A DNA stretch of 33,493 nt from an uncultured Prevotella sp. Its GTDB lineage: Bacteria > Bacteroidota > Bacteroidia > Bacteroidales > Bacteroidaceae. The notes beneath the pieces are model-generated. The model did no database searches. It was not told the origin of the DNA and saw only the letters and a program-made list of their open reading frames with translations. The translations under genes and the position numbers were made by a program. Positions 16,334 through 25,226 of this stretch are shown here, one piece after another. The stretch covers positions 1-33,493 of the forward strand of contig OMXK01000043.1 of assembly GCA_900314995.1 (NCBI GenBank). Reading direction: 5' to 3'. Within the stretch, counting starts at the first letter, position 1, and the number at the start of each line of letters is the position of its first letter.

Positions 16334-17647
16334 ATGACTTATAAGGATACTTGCGAATACCTGTATAGCCAGATGCCCATGTTTGAACGACAGGGCGCCA
16401 GCGGCTATAAAGAGGGGTTGGAGAACTCATTGCTCCTCGACGCACATTTCAAGCATCCGCATCGGCAGTATCGTACAATTCACGTTGCAGGAACCAATGG
16501 CAAGGGGTCATGTGCACATACCCTCGCTGCCATCCTGCAGATGTGTGGTTACAAGGTTGGGCTCTACACCTCGCCCCACCTTGTGGATTTCAGTGAGCGT
16601 ATCCGTATCAACGGCCAGCCCATTCCTGAAGAATATGTCATCGACTTCGTGGAAAAAGAAAAATACTACTTTGAACCCCTGTCGCCATCTTTTTTCGAGG
16701 TCATCACAGCGATGGCCTTCAAATACTTCGCTGACATGGAGGTTGACATTGCTGTCATCGAAGTAGGCTTGGGCGGGCGCCTCGACTGCACAAACATCAT
16801 CACCCCGATCCTGTCCGTCATCACGAATATCGGACTCGACCACACACAATTCCTCGGCACTTCTCTGGAACAGATTGCGATGGAGAAGGCTGGGATCATC
16901 AAGAAGGGAGTTCCAGTGGTTATCGGAGAGACCACGCCGGAGACTCGCATGATTTTCGAGGCTATGGCAGCTGAAGCTGGAGCACCTGCCGTCTTCGCAG
17001 AAGACATGAAGGAAGTGCTTTCATGCAAGCTTACCGAAAAGGGAATGCTCTACCACACACAGCATTACGGTGAAATCACGGGTGAACTCATGGGCAACTA
17101 CCAAAAGAAGAATGCCAACACGATTCTCTGCGCCGTTCGCCAACTTGAAGAACTCGGCTATATGTTCCCCGTGTCTTGTATCTCAGGCACCCCATCACAA
17201 AACAAGGAAGTGAGCGAAGGCTTCAAGTATGTTTGCGACCTCACAGGGCTGAAGGGGCGCTGGCAGATTGTGAACACAGCACCAATGACCGTCTGTGATA
17301 CGGGTCACAACGTGCCAGGCTGGACTTACCTCAGCGAACAGCTGAAAGCTGTCACTTGCGACCACATGCATATTGTATTCGGTATGGTGGACGACAAGGA
17401 CATTACGGGCGTGATGGCATTATTGCCGAAAGAAGCGACCTACTATTTCACGAAAGCCAACAACAAACGCGCAGTTTCGGAAAATGTTTTGAAGATCTAC
17501 GCTCAGGAACTTGGGCTTAAAGGCTACAGTTTCCCTGATGTCGCCAGTGCTTATGAAGCTGCCAAGGAAACTGCCACAGAAAAGGACTTTGTGTTCATTG
17601 GCGGTAGCAGTTATGTGGTCGCAGACTTCCTAAAAAACTGTATTTAG
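16334..17647 (+). CDS. folC: Folylpolyglutamate synthase / dihydrofolate synthase
   Basis: A 437-residue Mur-ligase-type enzyme that adds glutamate to dihydropteroate and to reduced folates. The N-terminal ATP loop is A-G-T-N-G-K-G-S (about residues 52-59). The next conserved block ends in Y-T-S-P-H-L (about 80-85), and the substrate region holds E-V-G-L-G-G-R-L-D (about 142-150) and I-T-N-I-G-L-D-H. The C-terminal domain has L-K-G-R-W and D-T-G-H-N. It starts 20 bases after dnaJ; no hairpin with a T-run follows it. Confidence 0.93.
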   Translation: MTYKDTCEYLYSQMPMFERQGASGYKEGLENSLLLDAHFKHPHRQYRTIHVAGTNGKGSCAHTLAAILQMCGYKVGLYTSPHLVDFSERIRINGQPIPEEYVIDFVEKEKYYFEPLSPSFFEVITAMAFKYFADMEVDIAVIEVGLGGRLDCTNIITPILSVITNIGLDHTQFLGTSLEQIAMEKAGIIKKGVPVVIGETTPETRMIFEAMAAEAGAPAVFAEDMKEVLSCKLTEKGMLYHTQHYGEITGELMGNYQKKNANTILCAVRQLEELGYMFPVSCISGTPSQNKEVSEGFKYVCDLTGLKGRWQIVNTAPMTVCDTGHNVPGWTYLSEQLKAVTCDHMHIVFGMVDDKDITGVMALLPKEATYYFTKANNKRAVSENVLKIYAQELGLKGYSFPDVASAYEAAKETATEKDFVFIGGSSYVVADFLKNCI

Positions 17648-17711
17648 TGTTTTTTAATACATAAGAAACATTTTTTTCGTTGTTTCATTCGTCCATTTGA
17701 AAAATTTTCTG

Positions 17712-17720
17712 TTACTTTGC
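17712..17720 (+). promoter_or_regulatory. Weak -7-like element before the galactose operon
   Basis: TTACTTTGC differs from TAnnTTTG at one position, and no correctly spaced TTTG box is seen. It lies 40 bases before the mutarotase ATG at 17761. Confidence 0.35.
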
Positions 17721-17760
17721 AGAAAATACGCAACTTAAAACTTTTAAACATATTTTCAAT

Positions 17761-18852
17761 ATGGCAAACACTACAGAAACAGCGAATCTGTGTGGTCTGA
17801 AGCGGGAGAACTTCCAGGCCACGATTAACGGTAAGAAAACCGATTTGTACATCCTGAGAAACCGTAAAGGTTATGAAGTGGCTATCTCCAATTATGGCGG
17901 TGCCATTTGTGCTATTATGGTTCCTGACAAGGATGGCAACGTAGCAAACGTCATTCAGGGACATGACAGTATCCAGCAGCTTACAAGCGGCAAGGAGCCT
18001 TATCTCTCGACCCTCATCGGCCGTTGGGGTAACCGTATCTGCAAGGGACAGTTCACACTGAACGGCAAGGAGTACCAACTGGCACTCAACGACGGTCCCA
18101 ACCACCTGCATGGTGGTGCCGTAGGCTTCAATGCCAAGGTTTGGGATGCCCGTCAGATGGGTCCTCGCTCATTGGCCCTCCATCGCGTATCTTCCTATGG
18201 TGAAGAGGGTTATACCGGCGAACTTGATGTCACTGTAGAATTCACTTTCACCGACCTCAACGAGTTGGTTATCGAGTACTTGGCCACCACCAACAAGAAG
18301 ACGATTGTCAACCTGACACATCATGCCTTCTTCTCACTGGCAGGCACAGCTGATCCTACTCCAACCATCGAGGATCAGATCTGCGAGATCAATGCCGACT
18401 TCTACCTGCCTACCGATGCTACGGCCATTCCTACAGGTGAGATCCTGAAGGTTGAAGGTACGCCATTCGATTTCCGTACGCCGAAGCCTTTCGGACAGGA
18501 CATCAATGCTGACCATGAGCAGATCAAGTTTGGCAAGGGCTTCGACCACAACTACGTGCTCAACAAGCGTGAGGAGGGAGAATTAAGCTTCGCTGCCAGA
18601 ATCACAGAGCCTAAGAGCGGACGCATACTGGAGTGCTATACCACCGAACCAGGAATGCAGCTCTACACAGCCAACTATGCCACCGGATACAAAGGTGCCA
18701 ATGGTTGCACATTCCCATACCGTTCTGCCGTATGTCTGGAGACCCAGCACTTCCCTGACACACCTAACCGTCCGTACTTCCCCAGTGTTGTACTGCGCCC
18801 GGGTCAGACCTACAAACACAAGACGATCTACCGTTTCGGTGTCGTAGAATAA
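17761..18852 (+). CDS. galM: Aldose 1-epimerase (galactose mutarotase), cytosolic
   Basis: A 363-residue beta-sandwich enzyme that interconverts alpha and beta anomers of galactose and other aldoses. Conserved residues are in place: the G-N-R-I strand, P-N-H-L-H-G-G (about 118-124), the catalytic His in N-L-T-H-H-A (about 181-186), and the catalytic Glu in C-L-E-T-Q-H-F-P-D near the C-terminus. There is no signal peptide, unlike the second mutarotase in this window. It is the first gene of a unit with an MFS transporter and galactokinase, which fits uptake and activation of galactose. Confidence 0.92.
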   Translation: MANTTETANLCGLKRENFQATINGKKTDLYILRNRKGYEVAISNYGGAICAIMVPDKDGNVANVIQGHDSIQQLTSGKEPYLSTLIGRWGNRICKGQFTLNGKEYQLALNDGPNHLHGGAVGFNAKVWDARQMGPRSLALHRVSSYGEEGYTGELDVTVEFTFTDLNELVIEYLATTNKKTIVNLTHHAFFSLAGTADPTPTIEDQICEINADFYLPTDATAIPTGEILKVEGTPFDFRTPKPFGQDINADHEQIKFGKGFDHNYVLNKREEGELSFAARITEPKSGRILECYTTEPGMQLYTANYATGYKGANGCTFPYRSAVCLETQHFPDTPNRPYFPSVVLRPGQTYKHKTIYRFGVVE

Positions 18853-18883
18853 ACATCAACTAACTTGACTTAATCAATATTGT

Positions 18884-20206
18884 ATGAATAATCAAAAACA
18901 AAACGGAAGTATCATCGCTATTATAACGATGATGTTCCTTTATGCCATGATCTCGTTTGTAACGAATCTCGGCGCCCCCATTGGTGTCATCTGGAAAAAC
19001 CAGCCTGAGATAGGTGGTTCTAATGTGCTTGGCATCATGGGTAACTTCATGAACTTCTTTGCATATCTGTTCATGGGTATCCCTGCAGGTAAGATGCTTA
19101 CCAAGGTGGGTTATAAGAAGACAGCCCTCATCGGTATCGCCGTTGGCTTTATCGGTGTGCTTATCCAGTTCCTGTCTGGTTTCTCAGGAGGTATCACCGG
19201 CTTCTGCATCTATCTTTTCGGTGCATTCATCTCAGGTTTCGCCGTGTGTATCCTCAATACCGTTGTCAACCCGATGCTGAATCTGCTCGGTGGTGGCGGT
19301 AATCGCGGAAACCAGTTGAACATGATTGGCGGTACGCTGAACTCACTGGCCGGAACGATGACCCCGATGCTCGTGGGTGCACTTATCGGAACGGTGACAG
19401 CTTCCACACAGATGGCCGACGTCAATCTTGTGATGTACATCGCCATGACTGTCTTCGCAGCTGCCTTTGTGGCGCTGCTCTTCATCCCCATCAAGGATCC
19501 TGAGATGGGTAAGGTGACGGCTGATACAGTCTTCGAGCATTCACCATGGTCTTTCCGTCACTGTCTGCTCGGCGTGATTGCCATCTTCGTCTATGTAGGT
19601 GTCGAGGTTGGTATCCCTGGCGGTCTGAACTTCTATCTGTCTGATACCAGTGCAAATGGCGCTTGGACGAACCCGGAGGCAGTGCTTAACGCTGCTACAA
19701 TCGGTGGAGCCGTGGCTGCCATGTACTGGCTGCTGATGCTGGTAGGCCGTCTGTGCTCAAGCTTCATTGCCGCCAAGGTATCTTCGCGTCAGCTGATGCT
19801 TATCGCTACGTTTGCAGGTATGATTCTCATTCTCGCAGCGATCCTCACCCCGAAGAGCGTCACCGTCAGCATGCCGCTGATCTCTATCCTCGAAGGTACG
19901 ATTACCTCAACCACAGTGCCATTGAGCGCACTGCTCCTGGTGCTCTGCGGTCTCTTCACATCAGTGATGTGGGCTTCCATCTTCAACCTGGCTACTGAGG
20001 GTCTTGGCAAATATACTGCTCAGGCTTCCGGTATCTTCATGATGATGGTTGTTGGCGGTGGTGTGCTCCCCGTTGTTCAAAATTTCTTTGCCGACATCTT
20101 CGGTTATATGCCTAGCTATTTCGTTTACCTGATTGCCATGGCGTATATGTTCTACTATGCACTCATCGGTTGCAAGAACGTGAACCCCGAAATCCCTGTC
20201 GACTAA
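18884..20206 (+). CDS. MFS sugar transporter, probably for galactose
   Basis: A 440-residue protein with about 12 hydrophobic segments. The first loop carries the MFS pattern G-K-M-L-T-K-V-G-Y-K-K-T after helix 2 (about residues 68-79). It has no signal peptide and lies in the inner membrane. It stands between mutarotase (31-base gap) and galactokinase (25-base gap), so its substrate is most likely galactose; the protein sequence alone does not prove this. It may belong to the fucose/glucose/galactose:H+ symporter group. Confidence 0.82.
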   Translation: MNNQKQNGSIIAIITMMFLYAMISFVTNLGAPIGVIWKNQPEIGGSNVLGIMGNFMNFFAYLFMGIPAGKMLTKVGYKKTALIGIAVGFIGVLIQFLSGFSGGITGFCIYLFGAFISGFAVCILNTVVNPMLNLLGGGGNRGNQLNMIGGTLNSLAGTMTPMLVGALIGTVTASTQMADVNLVMYIAMTVFAAAFVALLFIPIKDPEMGKVTADTVFEHSPWSFRHCLLGVIAIFVYVGVEVGIPGGLNFYLSDTSANGAWTNPEAVLNAATIGGAVAAMYWLLMLVGRLCSSFIAAKVSSRQLMLIATFAGMILILAAILTPKSVTVSMPLISILEGTITSTTVPLSALLLVLCGLFTSVMWASIFNLATEGLGKYTAQASGIFMMMVVGGGVLPVVQNFFADIFGYMPSYFVYLIAMAYMFYYALIGCKNVNPEIPVD

Positions 20207-20231
20207 TTATTCACCTTATTAATATATATAA

Positions 20232-21395
20232 ATGGATATAGAATTTGTAAGAAGTCGCTTTATCAAGCATTTCGATGGAAAGACAGGCAATATATATGCC
20301 TCTCCTGGTCGTATCAACCTTATCGGTGAGCATACCGACTATAATGGCGGCTTTGTTTTCCCTGGTGCTGTAGATAAAGGCGTAATGGCCGAGATGCGTG
20401 CCAACGGTACGGAAGATACTGTGATGGCTTATGCTATCGACCTGAAAGATCGTGTAGACTTTAAACTCTCTGACCCTAATGGTCCCAGAGCTTCATGGGC
20501 TCGTTACATTTACGGTATATCTCTGGAAATGAAGAAGTTGGGCGTACCCGTTAAAGGTTTCAACATTGCTTTTGCCGGCGATGTACCCCTTGGTGCTGGT
20601 ATGTCATCTTCAGCAGCTATGGAGAGTTGCTTTGCATGCGGACTGAATGACATCTTCGGTGAGAACAAGGTATCTCAGTGGGATATGGTCTTGGCAGGTC
20701 AGGCTACAGAGCATAACTATTGCGGTGTGAATTGTGGCATCATGGACCAGTTTGCTTCCGTCTTTGGAAAGGCAGGCTGCCTGATGCGCCTTGACTGCCG
20801 CAGCCGTGAATTCGAGTATTTCCCGTTCAAGCCCGACGGCTATCGTCTGGTATTGCTCGACTCTGTTGTCAAACACCAGCTTGCCGGTTCTCCCTACAAC
20901 GATCGCCGTAACTCTTGCGAGAATGTCGTAAGACATATTGCCGCCAAGCATCCGGAAGGAAAGTTTGAGACCTTGCGCGACTGCACTTGGGAACAGCTTG
21001 AGGAAGTGAAGGAAGAGGTTGGCGCTGAGGACTACAAGCGCGCCAAGTTCGTGCTCGGTGAGAAAGACCGTGTGCTGGCTGTCTGCGAAGCCCTCAACGA
21101 AGGCGATTACGAGAAGGTTGGCGAGATGATGTACAAGACGCATGAAGGTCTGTCAAAAGACTATGAGGTATCTTGTGAGGAACTCGATTTCCTGAACGAG
21201 ATTGCCAAGGAGAATGGCGTAACCGGTTCTCGCATCATGGGTGGTGGTTTCGGCGGCTGTACAATCAACCTTGTGCGCAACGATCTGTACAAGAAGTTCA
21301 TTGAAGATGCCAAGAAACGTTTCAATGAGAAATACGGTCACGAGCCTAAGGTCTACGATGTAGTCATCGGTGATGGTTCACGCAAGATTTGCTAA
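20232..21395 (+). CDS. galK: Galactokinase
   Basis: A 387-residue GHMP kinase that phosphorylates galactose at C1, the entry to the Leloir pathway. All three motifs are present: the galactokinase signature G-R-I-N-L-I-G-E-H-T-D-Y-N-G-G (27-40), the ATP loop P-L-G-A-G-M-S-S-S-A-A (about 119-129), and the C-terminal G-G-G-F-G-G-C (about 336-342). The catalytic Asp is expected in C-G-I-M-D-Q-F near 175. It is the last gene of the galactose unit and is followed by a strong terminator. galT and galE are not in the window. Confidence 0.95.
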   Translation: MDIEFVRSRFIKHFDGKTGNIYASPGRINLIGEHTDYNGGFVFPGAVDKGVMAEMRANGTEDTVMAYAIDLKDRVDFKLSDPNGPRASWARYIYGISLEMKKLGVPVKGFNIAFAGDVPLGAGMSSSAAMESCFACGLNDIFGENKVSQWDMVLAGQATEHNYCGVNCGIMDQFASVFGKAGCLMRLDCRSREFEYFPFKPDGYRLVLLDSVVKHQLAGSPYNDRRNSCENVVRHIAAKHPEGKFETLRDCTWEQLEEVKEEVGAEDYKRAKFVLGEKDRVLAVCEALNEGDYEKVGEMMYKTHEGLSKDYEVSCEELDFLNEIAKENGVTGSRIMGGGFGGCTINLVRNDLYKKFIEDAKKRFNEKYGHEPKVYDVVIGDGSRKIC

Positions 21396-21407
21396 CTCTA
21401 ACTTGCT

Positions 21408-21432
21408 ATAAACACGCTATTTAGTGTTTATA
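21408..21432. repeat. Inverted repeat after galK
   Basis: TATAAACAC (21407-21415) pairs with GTGTTTATA (21424-21432) over 9 bp with an 8-base loop. No T-run follows. It could be an mRNA-end stabiliser or a protein binding site ahead of the arabinose operon. Confidence 0.5.
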
Positions 21433-21446
21433 AAGGTTAAATAACT

Positions 21447-21488
21447 GCGGTAGAGTGTAAAAAATACACTTTACCGCATATTTTTATT
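21447..21488 (+). terminator. Strong terminator between galactose and arabinose operons
   Basis: A 13-bp stem (21447-21459 with 21465-21477, one G-U pair) closes a loop of five A, followed by ATATTTTTATT. Confidence 0.88.
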
Positions 21489-21498
21489 CCTAAAATGC

Positions 21499-21529
21499 TT
21501 GTCAGTTCAAAAAATAATTGTAATTTTAC
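21499..21529 (+). promoter_or_regulatory. Probable promoter of the arabinose operon
   Basis: TTG (21499-21501), 19 bases, then TAATTTTAC (21521-21529), which differs from TAnnTTTG only at the last base. It is 45 bases before the ATG of the lipoprotein mutarotase. Confidence 0.5.
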
Positions 21530-21574
21530 ACCCAAAATAACATAATAACATAATAACAGCTTAATCAAACAATT

Positions 21575-22756
21575 ATGAAATCATTCAAATCGACTCTGAT
21601 TGGACTCAGCGCAACAGCGTTGTTGTTCGCGGCTTGTGCTCAGAAGCAGCAGGCACCACAGTTAACGGTTTCGGGTCTTGATCCCGCCAAGTTCGACACG
21701 ATCATTCAGGAAAAGCCCGTGAAGCTTTACACCTTGAAGAATGCCAATGGCATGGAGGTATGCATCACGAATTATGGTGGTCGAATCGTCTCACTCTGTG
21801 TGCCCGATAAGGATGGTAAGGCAACTGATGTTGTACTTGGATTCGACAACATCGCTCAGTATGCCGACACCATCAACACTCCTTCCGACTACGGTTCAAG
21901 TGTTGGCCGTTACGCAAACCGCATCAAGAACGGTCAGTTCATCCTCGGCGAGGACACCATTCAGCTGAAGAAGAACGATGGTCCTAACTGTCTGCATGGT
22001 GGTGGTAACACCGGCTGGATGCATCAGGTTTACGATGCAACCCAGATTGGCGACTCTATCCTTAGGCTGACGATTGTGGCTCCTGCTGGTGAGAATGGTT
22101 TCCCTGGCAAGGTGATGGCTACTACTACCTATAAGGTTACGGCAGACAACGTGCTCGACATGACCTGGGAGGCAGAGAGCGACAAGCCGACCATTATCAA
22201 CCAGACCAATCACAACTATTATAACCTGAGCGGTGACTTCACGCAGCCGGCCTATGATCAGGTGCTCTATGTGAATGCCGACAACTTCACACCCAGCGAC
22301 AAGCTTTACATCCCCACTGGCGAGATTAAGCCTGTAGAGGGTACGCCTATGGATTTCCGTACACCTCACGCCGTTGGTGACAGCATTCAGTCTGAGTTCG
22401 ACCAGATTCAGAATGCCACAGGCTACGATCACAACTTCTGCTTGAATACTTATAAGGACGGTAAGGGCGACGACACGCAGGTATGCGCCAGCCTCTATTC
22501 ACCGAAGACAGGCATCTTCATGGAGATGTTTACCAACGAGCCTGGCGTACAGGTATATAGCGGTAACTTCCAGGGCGTCGGTGCCGATAAGGATATTCCC
22601 CGCAAGCATGGCATCACCTACCCCAAGCACGTGAGTGTCTGCCTCGAGAGCCAGAAGTATCCCGATTCTCCCAACCATCCAGAATGGGTACAGCCCGTCC
22701 TGAACCCCGGTGAGAAGTATTTCAGCCACGCAGCATACAAATTCTCAATTAAATAA
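21575..22756 (+). CDS. Aldose 1-epimerase lipoprotein (periplasmic mutarotase)
   Basis: A 393-residue protein with a lipoprotein signal: a basic start (MKSFKS), a hydrophobic stretch, and the lipobox L-F-A-A-C with Cys21 as the lipidated residue. The rest is a galactose mutarotase domain: G-R-Y-A-N-R-I, P-N-C-L-H-G-G, the catalytic His in N-Q-T-N-H-N-Y-Y, and the catalytic Glu in C-L-E-S-Q-K-Y-P. Anchored at the membrane in the periplasm, it would speed anomer conversion before uptake. As the first gene of the arabinose unit, its natural substrate is probably L-arabinose. It is a distant paralogue of the cytosolic mutarotase 3.8 kb upstream. Confidence 0.88.
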   Translation: MKSFKSTLIGLSATALLFAACAQKQQAPQLTVSGLDPAKFDTIIQEKPVKLYTLKNANGMEVCITNYGGRIVSLCVPDKDGKATDVVLGFDNIAQYADTINTPSDYGSSVGRYANRIKNGQFILGEDTIQLKKNDGPNCLHGGGNTGWMHQVYDATQIGDSILRLTIVAPAGENGFPGKVMATTTYKVTADNVLDMTWEAESDKPTIINQTNHNYYNLSGDFTQPAYDQVLYVNADNFTPSDKLYIPTGEIKPVEGTPMDFRTPHAVGDSIQSEFDQIQNATGYDHNFCLNTYKDGKGDDTQVCASLYSPKTGIFMEMFTNEPGVQVYSGNFQGVGADKDIPRKHGITYPKHVSVCLESQKYPDSPNHPEWVQPVLNPGEKYFSHAAYKFSIK

Positions 22757-22784
22757 TTACTAACAATTAATAGCTCAAAACAAA

Positions 22785-24530
22785 ATGAATTGGAGTTCTA
22801 ATGAATTCATCTGGCTCGACTGGGTAGTCCTTGTCGTTGGCCTGTTAGGAGTGGTGGCTGCCGTGTGGTATGCCATCTGGAAAGACAAGAAAGCCCAGCA
22901 GGGAGAAGACTCTTCTGCCTACCTCTTCGGTAAGGGCGAGCCTTGGTATGTGATTGGTATGGCTATCTTCGCCGCCAACATCGGTTCTGAGCACCTCGTA
23001 GGTCTCGCCGGTACCGGTGCCAAGGATGGTGTAGGTATGGCTCACTGGGAGATGCAGGGATGGATGATCCTGATCCTCGGTTGGCTGTTCGTACCCTTCT
23101 ATCAGCTGCTCATCAACAAGATGGGTAAGATCATCACGATGCCCGACTTCCTGAAGTTCCGCTACACACAGCGCACAGGATCTTGGCTCTCTATCATCAC
23201 CCTCGTGGCTTACGTGCTGACAAAGGTTTCCGTAACTGCCTTCACCGGTGGTATCTTCTTCAAGTACCTCCTGGGCATTCCTTTCTGGTATGGCGCTATC
23301 GGTCTGATTGCCATTACAGCAGTTTTCACCGTATTCGGCGGTATGAAGGGTGTGATGACACTGTCTTCTATTCAGACACCTATCCTGATCGTCGGTTCAT
23401 TCCTCGTGCTGTTCCTCGGTCTCTCTGCTCTTGGCGATGGCAGCATCGTACAGGGATGGAGCAACATGATGGCAGCATGTAACGCCGCTCATGATGGCTA
23501 CGGAACGACCCACATGTTCCACACTCAACCAGGCGACCCGATGTATCCGCAGTTCCCGGGCTATGTCGTATTCCTCGGTGCTTCTATCATCGGCTTCTGG
23601 TATTGGTGTACTGACCAGCACATCGTTCAACGTGTACTCGGTCAGGTGCCTGGTGAGGACAACAAGGTTGTGATGGCTCGCGCACGTCGTGGTACCATCG
23701 CTGCCGGTTTCTTCAAACTCCTCCCCTGCTTCATGTTCCTGATTCCAGGTATGATTGCCTACGCACTCTCTCTGAAGACTGGTAGTGGTATCGAAATGGA
23801 TATTACCAACCACGAGTCTACCGATGGTGCCTTTGCCATGATGGTGAAGAACATTCTGCCTGCCGGTATCAAGGGTATCGTGACGATCGGTTTCGTTTGC
23901 GCGCTCGTTGCTTCTCTGGCTGCCTTCTTCAACTCTTGCGCTACGCTCTTCACCGAGGACTTCTACAAGCCGATGAAGAAGGGCATGAGCGAGGCTCACT
24001 ACGTATTCGTAGGTCGTATGGCTACGGTCGTTGTCGTGCTCCTGGGTCTGGCCTGGATGCCTATCATGATGAACATGGGTAACCTCTACAGCTATCTGCA
24101 GGACATCCAGTCACTGATCGCTCCTGCCATGGTTGCCGTATTCACCCTGGGTATCTTCTCTAAGAAGATTACGCCTAAGGCTGGTGAATGGGGTCTTATC
24201 GGCGGCTTCCTGATCGGTATGGTCCGCCTGGCAACCAACGTCATCACCGACTCTGGTAAGGCTGCCATGGATGGTGCTTTCTGGGATGCTACCTCATGGT
24301 TCTGGCAGACCAACTGGCTCATCTTCGAGTGCTGGCTTCTCGTATTCATTATCATCCTGATGGTTGTTGTCAGTTGCTTCACGCCTGCTCCTTCGAAGGA
24401 ACAGGTGGATGCTATCACCTTCACACCTGAGTTCAAGAAGAGCATTCGCGAAAGCTGGGGTGTATGGGATATCATCGGCACTCTGGTCGTTGTCGGCCTC
24501 GTCAGCTGCTTCTATGCATACTTCTGGTAA
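22785..24530 (+). CDS. Sodium/solute symporter (SSS family), probable L-arabinose transporter
   Basis: A 581-residue inner membrane protein with about 14 hydrophobic segments, the SGLT-type length. Typical SSS features are the early N-I-G-S-E-H-L-V-G-L-A-G-T-G segment (about 65-78) that lines the sodium and sugar sites, and W-Y-W-C-T-D-Q-H-I-V-Q-R (about 272-283). It lies 28 bases after the lipoprotein mutarotase and 12 bases before the AraR-like gene. In Bacteroides the arabinose operon also has an SSS transporter beside the NUDIX regulator, so arabinose is the likely cargo; this is inference from context. Confidence 0.85.
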   Translation: MNWSSNEFIWLDWVVLVVGLLGVVAAVWYAIWKDKKAQQGEDSSAYLFGKGEPWYVIGMAIFAANIGSEHLVGLAGTGAKDGVGMAHWEMQGWMILILGWLFVPFYQLLINKMGKIITMPDFLKFRYTQRTGSWLSIITLVAYVLTKVSVTAFTGGIFFKYLLGIPFWYGAIGLIAITAVFTVFGGMKGVMTLSSIQTPILIVGSFLVLFLGLSALGDGSIVQGWSNMMAACNAAHDGYGTTHMFHTQPGDPMYPQFPGYVVFLGASIIGFWYWCTDQHIVQRVLGQVPGEDNKVVMARARRGTIAAGFFKLLPCFMFLIPGMIAYALSLKTGSGIEMDITNHESTDGAFAMMVKNILPAGIKGIVTIGFVCALVASLAAFFNSCATLFTEDFYKPMKKGMSEAHYVFVGRMATVVVVLLGLAWMPIMMNMGNLYSYLQDIQSLIAPAMVAVFTLGIFSKKITPKAGEWGLIGGFLIGMVRLATNVITDSGKAAMDGAFWDATSWFWQTNWLIFECWLLVFIIILMVVVSCFTPAPSKEQVDAITFTPEFKKSIRESWGVWDIIGTLVVVGLVSCFYAYFW

Positions 24531-24542
24531 AAAAGATAAGAT

Positions 24543-25220
24543 ATGACAAACTTCTATGGTGAACATTCCAAAGTCTGGCTGTCAGTAGACTGCATTATCT
24601 TCGGATTCGACGAAGGTAAGTTGAAGATACTGATTGGCAGACGCAAGATGGATCCCGGACGCGGTGAATGGAGCCTCTACGGAGGCTTCGTTGCCAGCGA
24701 CGAGAGCGTCGATGATGCCGCAGCGCGTACACTCTTTGAACTTACCGGACTGAGGAACCTGTTTATGCGCCAGGTGGGTGCCTTCGGAAAGGTCGACCGC
24801 GACCCTGGTGAGCGCGTTGTGTCTATCGCCTATTATGCCCTCATCAACGTGAAGGACTACGATGATGCACTTCGTGTCCAGCACGGGCTTGAGTGGATGG
24901 ACATCAATGCCGTCCCCCAACTCTACTCCGACCATAACGAAATGGTAGAGAAGGCCCGCAAGATGATGAGTCAGAAACTTGCTACCGAGCCTGTAGGCTT
25001 CCGCTTGCTCCCCAGCCTCTTCACGCTCACACAGCTCCAGAAACTCTATGAAGCGGTGAACGGTGAGGAACTCGACAAGCGCAATTTCCGTAAGCGCATC
25101 AAGGAAATGGACTTCATAGAGAAAACCGAACTGATCGACAAGACCAGTTCGAAGCGTGGCGCTTTCCTTTATCGATTCAACAATCGGGTCTATGCACACG
25201 ACCCTAACTTTAAACTGTAA
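24543..25220 (+). CDS. araR: NUDIX-like transcriptional regulator, AraR type
   Basis: A 225-residue protein with a NUDIX domain (about 1-145) and a C-terminal winged helix (about 150-220, with 'FTLTQLQKLYEAV' and 'RNFRKRIKEM' as its helices). The NUDIX box is degenerate: where active enzymes have R-E-x-x-E-E, this one reads R-T-L-F-E-L (residues 61-66), so hydrolysis is unlikely. This architecture matches the NUDIX-family arabinose repressor described in Bacteroides thetaiotaomicron, where the domain senses L-arabinose. Its place between the transporter and araD in the operon supports the call and suggests autoregulation. I could not define its binding site. Confidence 0.85.
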   Translation: MTNFYGEHSKVWLSVDCIIFGFDEGKLKILIGRRKMDPGRGEWSLYGGFVASDESVDDAAARTLFELTGLRNLFMRQVGAFGKVDRDPGERVVSIAYYALINVKDYDDALRVQHGLEWMDINAVPQLYSDHNEMVEKARKMMSQKLATEPVGFRLLPSLFTLTQLQKLYEAVNGEELDKRNFRKRIKEMDFIEKTELIDKTSSKRGAFLYRFNNRVYAHDPNFKL

Positions 25221-25226
25221 GACAAT

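Noticed and set aside
17648-17760. Terminator after folC
   Set aside because: The spacer is T-rich but I find only a 5-bp stem (GTATT/AATAC) without a stable hairpin.
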